Assembly (NCBI RefSeq): GCF_037975245.1
Contig: NC_092568.1
Location: forward strand, 28,392,501-28,456,500
Source: Apostichopus japonicus
Lineage: Eukaryota > Echinodermata > Holothuroidea > Aspidochirotida > Stichopodidae
Reading direction: 5' to 3'
Length of the DNA stretch: 64,000 nt
This document shows, one piece after another, positions 60,501-64,000 of this stretch. Under the pieces are notes generated by a model. The model was given only the letters and a program-made list of their open reading frames with translations, did no database searches and was not told the DNA's origin. The position numbers and the translations under genes were made by a program. The first letter of the stretch is position 1. Each line of letters starts with the position of its first letter.

Positions 60501-63500
60501 AGTGGTTTCTTTATGCTTCTTTATGCTCCAGTGGTTTCTTTCTTAAGGACCTATCTATTGGAAGTCCTGACAATGTTACCATCTCACAATTTCACAAATC
60601 AACTGAACTGCTTAACCTGTGTTGTCAGATGGAGTCAACGAAAAAAAAAAATCCTCCACGAGAAATCTTAAACTAGGTCTTCCACAAAGCTGCTTTTTTT
60701 TCTTTTCACATCAGAGATTATAAATGGAGGATGGCTCAATAAAACTTAGGATCAATACATCACAGATAAAACTTTTTGGGGGTAGGGAGAGGGAAGGAAA
60801 AGGGATTGGGATGGGACAGGAACGGGATGATCTGAGAATGAGAGGAATGAGACATGTATGCTATTGTTTGATCCTTGTAACATGTAAAATAGGAGACTTT
60901 ATATTAAGAGCTGAGAAATTGCTTAACTCTTGAGGTTTACTCAAAATATGATCATAATCAATCAAACTTTAAAAGCATTGCTTTTCGTCAAATTAATGTT
61001 AATTAGTGATGACATTTGGTTCGAAAGATAACAAATTTCTATCTCTTTCATATTAGTATATAAATCACATCCAAAACGATAAATCTGATGAGTTTCAATA
61101 ATTTTCTCCTTTTCTTGACATGAAATGTGACTGTTCTTGTTAGTGAGTTGTCTCTAGCTAAAATGAGACGATAAACTTTGAACGGAATGAAAAGTTTTCC
61201 AAAATCAAATAGCAGGATATAAAATAAATTATTTGATGAAGGTTAATTTCTTTACTATACAAAAGAATTAGAATTGATCTCAATTGTAAATGACACAAAA
61301 TATGGAAAAATTTGTTTGACATTTTTGCAAAATGTTTGACAACTTTTGTAAGTCGTTCCTTCGATGTATCCAGGGATTTGTTTATATTTCTTATGTATTT
61401 GCACGGCTATACTGCCCATTGCTACATAAAGTATACGCAAAGATGACACAGTTTCAAGAACTAGCAAATGCAATGCAAGGAGGCAGATTCTATGACTATA
61501 TTGTGATTACAGTATACATATATGTATGTACTGTGTGTGATGTTCATGATGCAGTCAGTGTGTAGTGTTATACATACTGTACCTACAGCTATCTTGTTTG
61601 AACAGGGGACACACACTTGTCTGGCCCTGTAGTGATTCAGCAAGCCAGATGTTTGCATTCAGTGACTTCAATGTGTATTTTACAATGTGTATTCAAAGCG
61701 TGATTGTGCTTGTATGGTTTCACTCCATTCCCTCACATCTTTGCTTCATCCTGCTATAGGAGAGATAGATCTGTGTTTCTCTTTCACTGCATGCATCAAG
61801 GACCTGTTTACCAAAATGACACAACTCTACACAGATAAGATTTGGTGGTGAGGAAGGACTATACTTTTGCCATTTTGCCAAAAAAAGGAAAGAAAACAGA
61901 GTAAAAGGCACTTCCATATAAGCTGCTATTTTGGGAATCTTTTTCTGTAACTCCCATTACATGCTAGCATGCACCAGATTGGCAAAAATCATTTAAAGTC
62001 ACATTGATAAACATTAAAAAAGAAATGAATCTGTTGCACTTGGGTTTCCATGTTTTCCTTCATAGTGTCCATTTTCTCCTTCCTCCTTCCCAGTTTTATG
62101 GGGTATGCAAGGGAATAGGATGATACAAACTCTCCCCCTTTAGTTTTCCAACTTATGAACCCCCCTCCCACTTATCCTTCCCCTAACATCCCAACAAAAA
62201 ATATGAATAACCTGAGAATTTCATTTCAATGAGGGCTCATTAAGTAGACTGCATCTCTTGGCCACCTGAAATAGTCTACTTCTTGTATCCCATGGTAACC
62301 CCCCCCCCCCCCTTGCCCTATTTTAGAGTTCACAAGTTCTGCATTCATCTGTCTTCATCTTCAGTAATTGAGTCAGTATTTAATGTTGGAGCCCTCACAT
62401 AATGATAGGTGTTGGCTCTATTAACCTCTTCCTGCTAAGTATCTTACGGAAGCTTTCCTTGACATACCAAGCCAAACCTGTCAATCTAAGTTACTTTCCC
62501 TGACTGTGGGGGGGGGGGGAGTTTAAATTTTGTCCTCCCTACAGTACAACTGTCAACACCTCTCTCTGCATTCGGTTAGATGTGATGAGAATTGAGAAAA
62601 CCTTATAAATTATCCAATTTTGCACCTTTATCAATCTTTCCTAGAGGTGATTCCCCATAAATATCTCCCCTTTTTCTCTCTCTGAGTACTGTTATTTTGC
62701 TACCTGCGGTACAAGTAGTTTTAAAAGCTAATACAGGTTTTTTCTTCGCCTGCTGTTAGTCATAGTCAAAATCAATAGAGCCGCCGTCCAATGATGTAAC
62801 TCTCGGCTAATTTGATTTTACTAGCCGCTATCGTGGCTGACTCATTTTTCCCTTTGGTCCAGAATAAAATCAATAGAGATGTTACCATTGACTCGGTCAT
62901 AATTCGGTTTGCTCGATCGGGTTTCATATTCTCATATTTCAGAATGTACTTTGAAAAAAGAAGAAAAAAAAGGTGTGAAAACAAGCGGTGAAATTACAAA
63001 TACAATTGACGATTGTCTCTTGTTTTTCTGGCAACCTGCTGAGTCAAGGAATTTGAATTTTATTGTAATATGAAGAGGGTCTTTACAGATGAACTGTCGA
63101 TAATTGGTATAAATTGAACCAATTTTTCTTTGCCGCTTTCTTGAGATGTGCTAGCCTATTTGTGTTTGGTCATATACTGGCTTTCTTTGGGTGCATTCTA
63201 CTGTAATATATATGTGCTTTCTGTACATGTTTCCATATTTGGGTAATTTAACTGGAAAACCTTGATATATGTTTATATAATGTTATTAAGTTTATTCTTG
63301 TTGCAGCAGCTGCAAATTTTCAAGCTACTGTTTTGAGCTGTGCACACAAACACATCATAACACATAGAGTGACTTAATATTATTGTATTAAACATTGTAG
63401 AAGTAGCACATAATGAAGACAGTTGGAAAATTTTTAGGTGCTAATTTTCACAATTTGTTTCGCAACTCTGTCAACAGAAGAAATTTAATATGTGACAAGA

Positions 63501-64000
63501 TTTATCTCAAAATATGTGCTTCTTTTGTTCTTCATAAAAAGTTAAAAAATTGGTAAATATATGAGAACAATGATAAAGGTTGTTTGGTTTCACATTAGTG
63601 TTTTGAAAAGCTGAACAGCCCATGACCTTACTTCCGGGTCACAACCCACCACTTCCCCTTTAACCGTCAAATCAACCATTTTGAACTCTCTTTTCTAGTC
63701 TGTTTCAATCCCATGTGTTTATGAACCTGCTTAACTTTAAGCTCTTTCCAAAGCCCAAATTTTCCTTCTCCTTTGTTTTTCTTTGACGTGGACTGGCTGT
63801 GTGGAGGCTTTCTGTGAATAATTACTATGCATACAGTTATTTGTAGAAAGATATCCTCAGCTGACCTTGTCGTAATTCCTACCCTTCTTTACCGTTATAG
63901 TATTTATGAAAGTCTATCTAGCCCAAATCATTATCTCTACTACTGGCTAGGATATTATGATGTCAGATTTAGCGACAACTATCCTTGCTCATCCAGGAGA
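57568..64000 (+). other. Second intron of the PTK7-like gene, to window edge
   Basis: No further Ig, transmembrane or kinase exon recognised, so the next exon lies beyond 64000. Two GC-richer, repeat-free patches (about 58940-59260 and 60230-60340) stand out from the AT-rich background and could be regulatory. A small duplication of TTTATGCTCCAGTGGTTTCT occurs at 60491 and 60518. Confidence 0.5.

Overview
The window is eukaryotic, AT-rich, intron-dense DNA with many transposon remnants, minisatellites and C/G homopolymer runs. Protein content and gene structure point to an invertebrate deuterostome, most likely an echinoderm and perhaps a sea cucumber. That placement is inference from memory of similar genes and repeats; no search was run.

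Layout. (1) 1-640 is an 80-bp minisatellite. (2) 1413-16819, plus strand: the 3' part of an exportin-5 gene (XPO5), 20 exons and 850 codons to the stop, every junction in phase. Earlier exons lie off the left edge. One intron (13038-13475) has the hallmarks of a U12-type AT-AC intron. Another (9074-12900) holds a 5'-truncated L1/Tx1-type LINE with an intact 886-codon reading frame and a perfect 12-bp target-site duplication. (3) 20081-33953, minus strand: a complete cytoplasmic dynein-2 light intermediate chain gene (DYNC2LI1), 13 exons and 363 codons, convergent with XPO5. Two introns carry copies of one TTAA-flanked MITE. A candidate RFX X-box lies about 180 bp upstream of its ATG, as expected for a ciliary gene. 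(4) 34-43.7 kb is intergenic and rich in mobile DNA: two copies of one hAT-like non-autonomous element in opposite orientation (8-bp target duplications), one of them inside a second inverted-repeat element, which itself sits in a decayed LINE. (5) 43763 to the right edge, plus strand: the first two coding exons of an immunoglobulin-domain receptor resembling PTK7. A 28-bp signal-peptide exon is separated by a 13.5-kb intron from an Ig-domain exon (57265-57567). The rest of the gene lies beyond 64000.

The three genes share no pathway: small-RNA precursor export (XPO5), retrograde ciliary transport (DYNC2LI1), and probable cell-surface Wnt/planar-polarity co-receptor function (PTK7-like). XPO5 and PTK7 also lie near each other on human 6p21.1, so two of the neighbours may be an old linkage. 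I found no operon, phage, CRISPR or defence-like system. The most notable features are the AT-AC intron, the nested transposons, the duplicated exon fragment, and the split signal-peptide/Ig exons.
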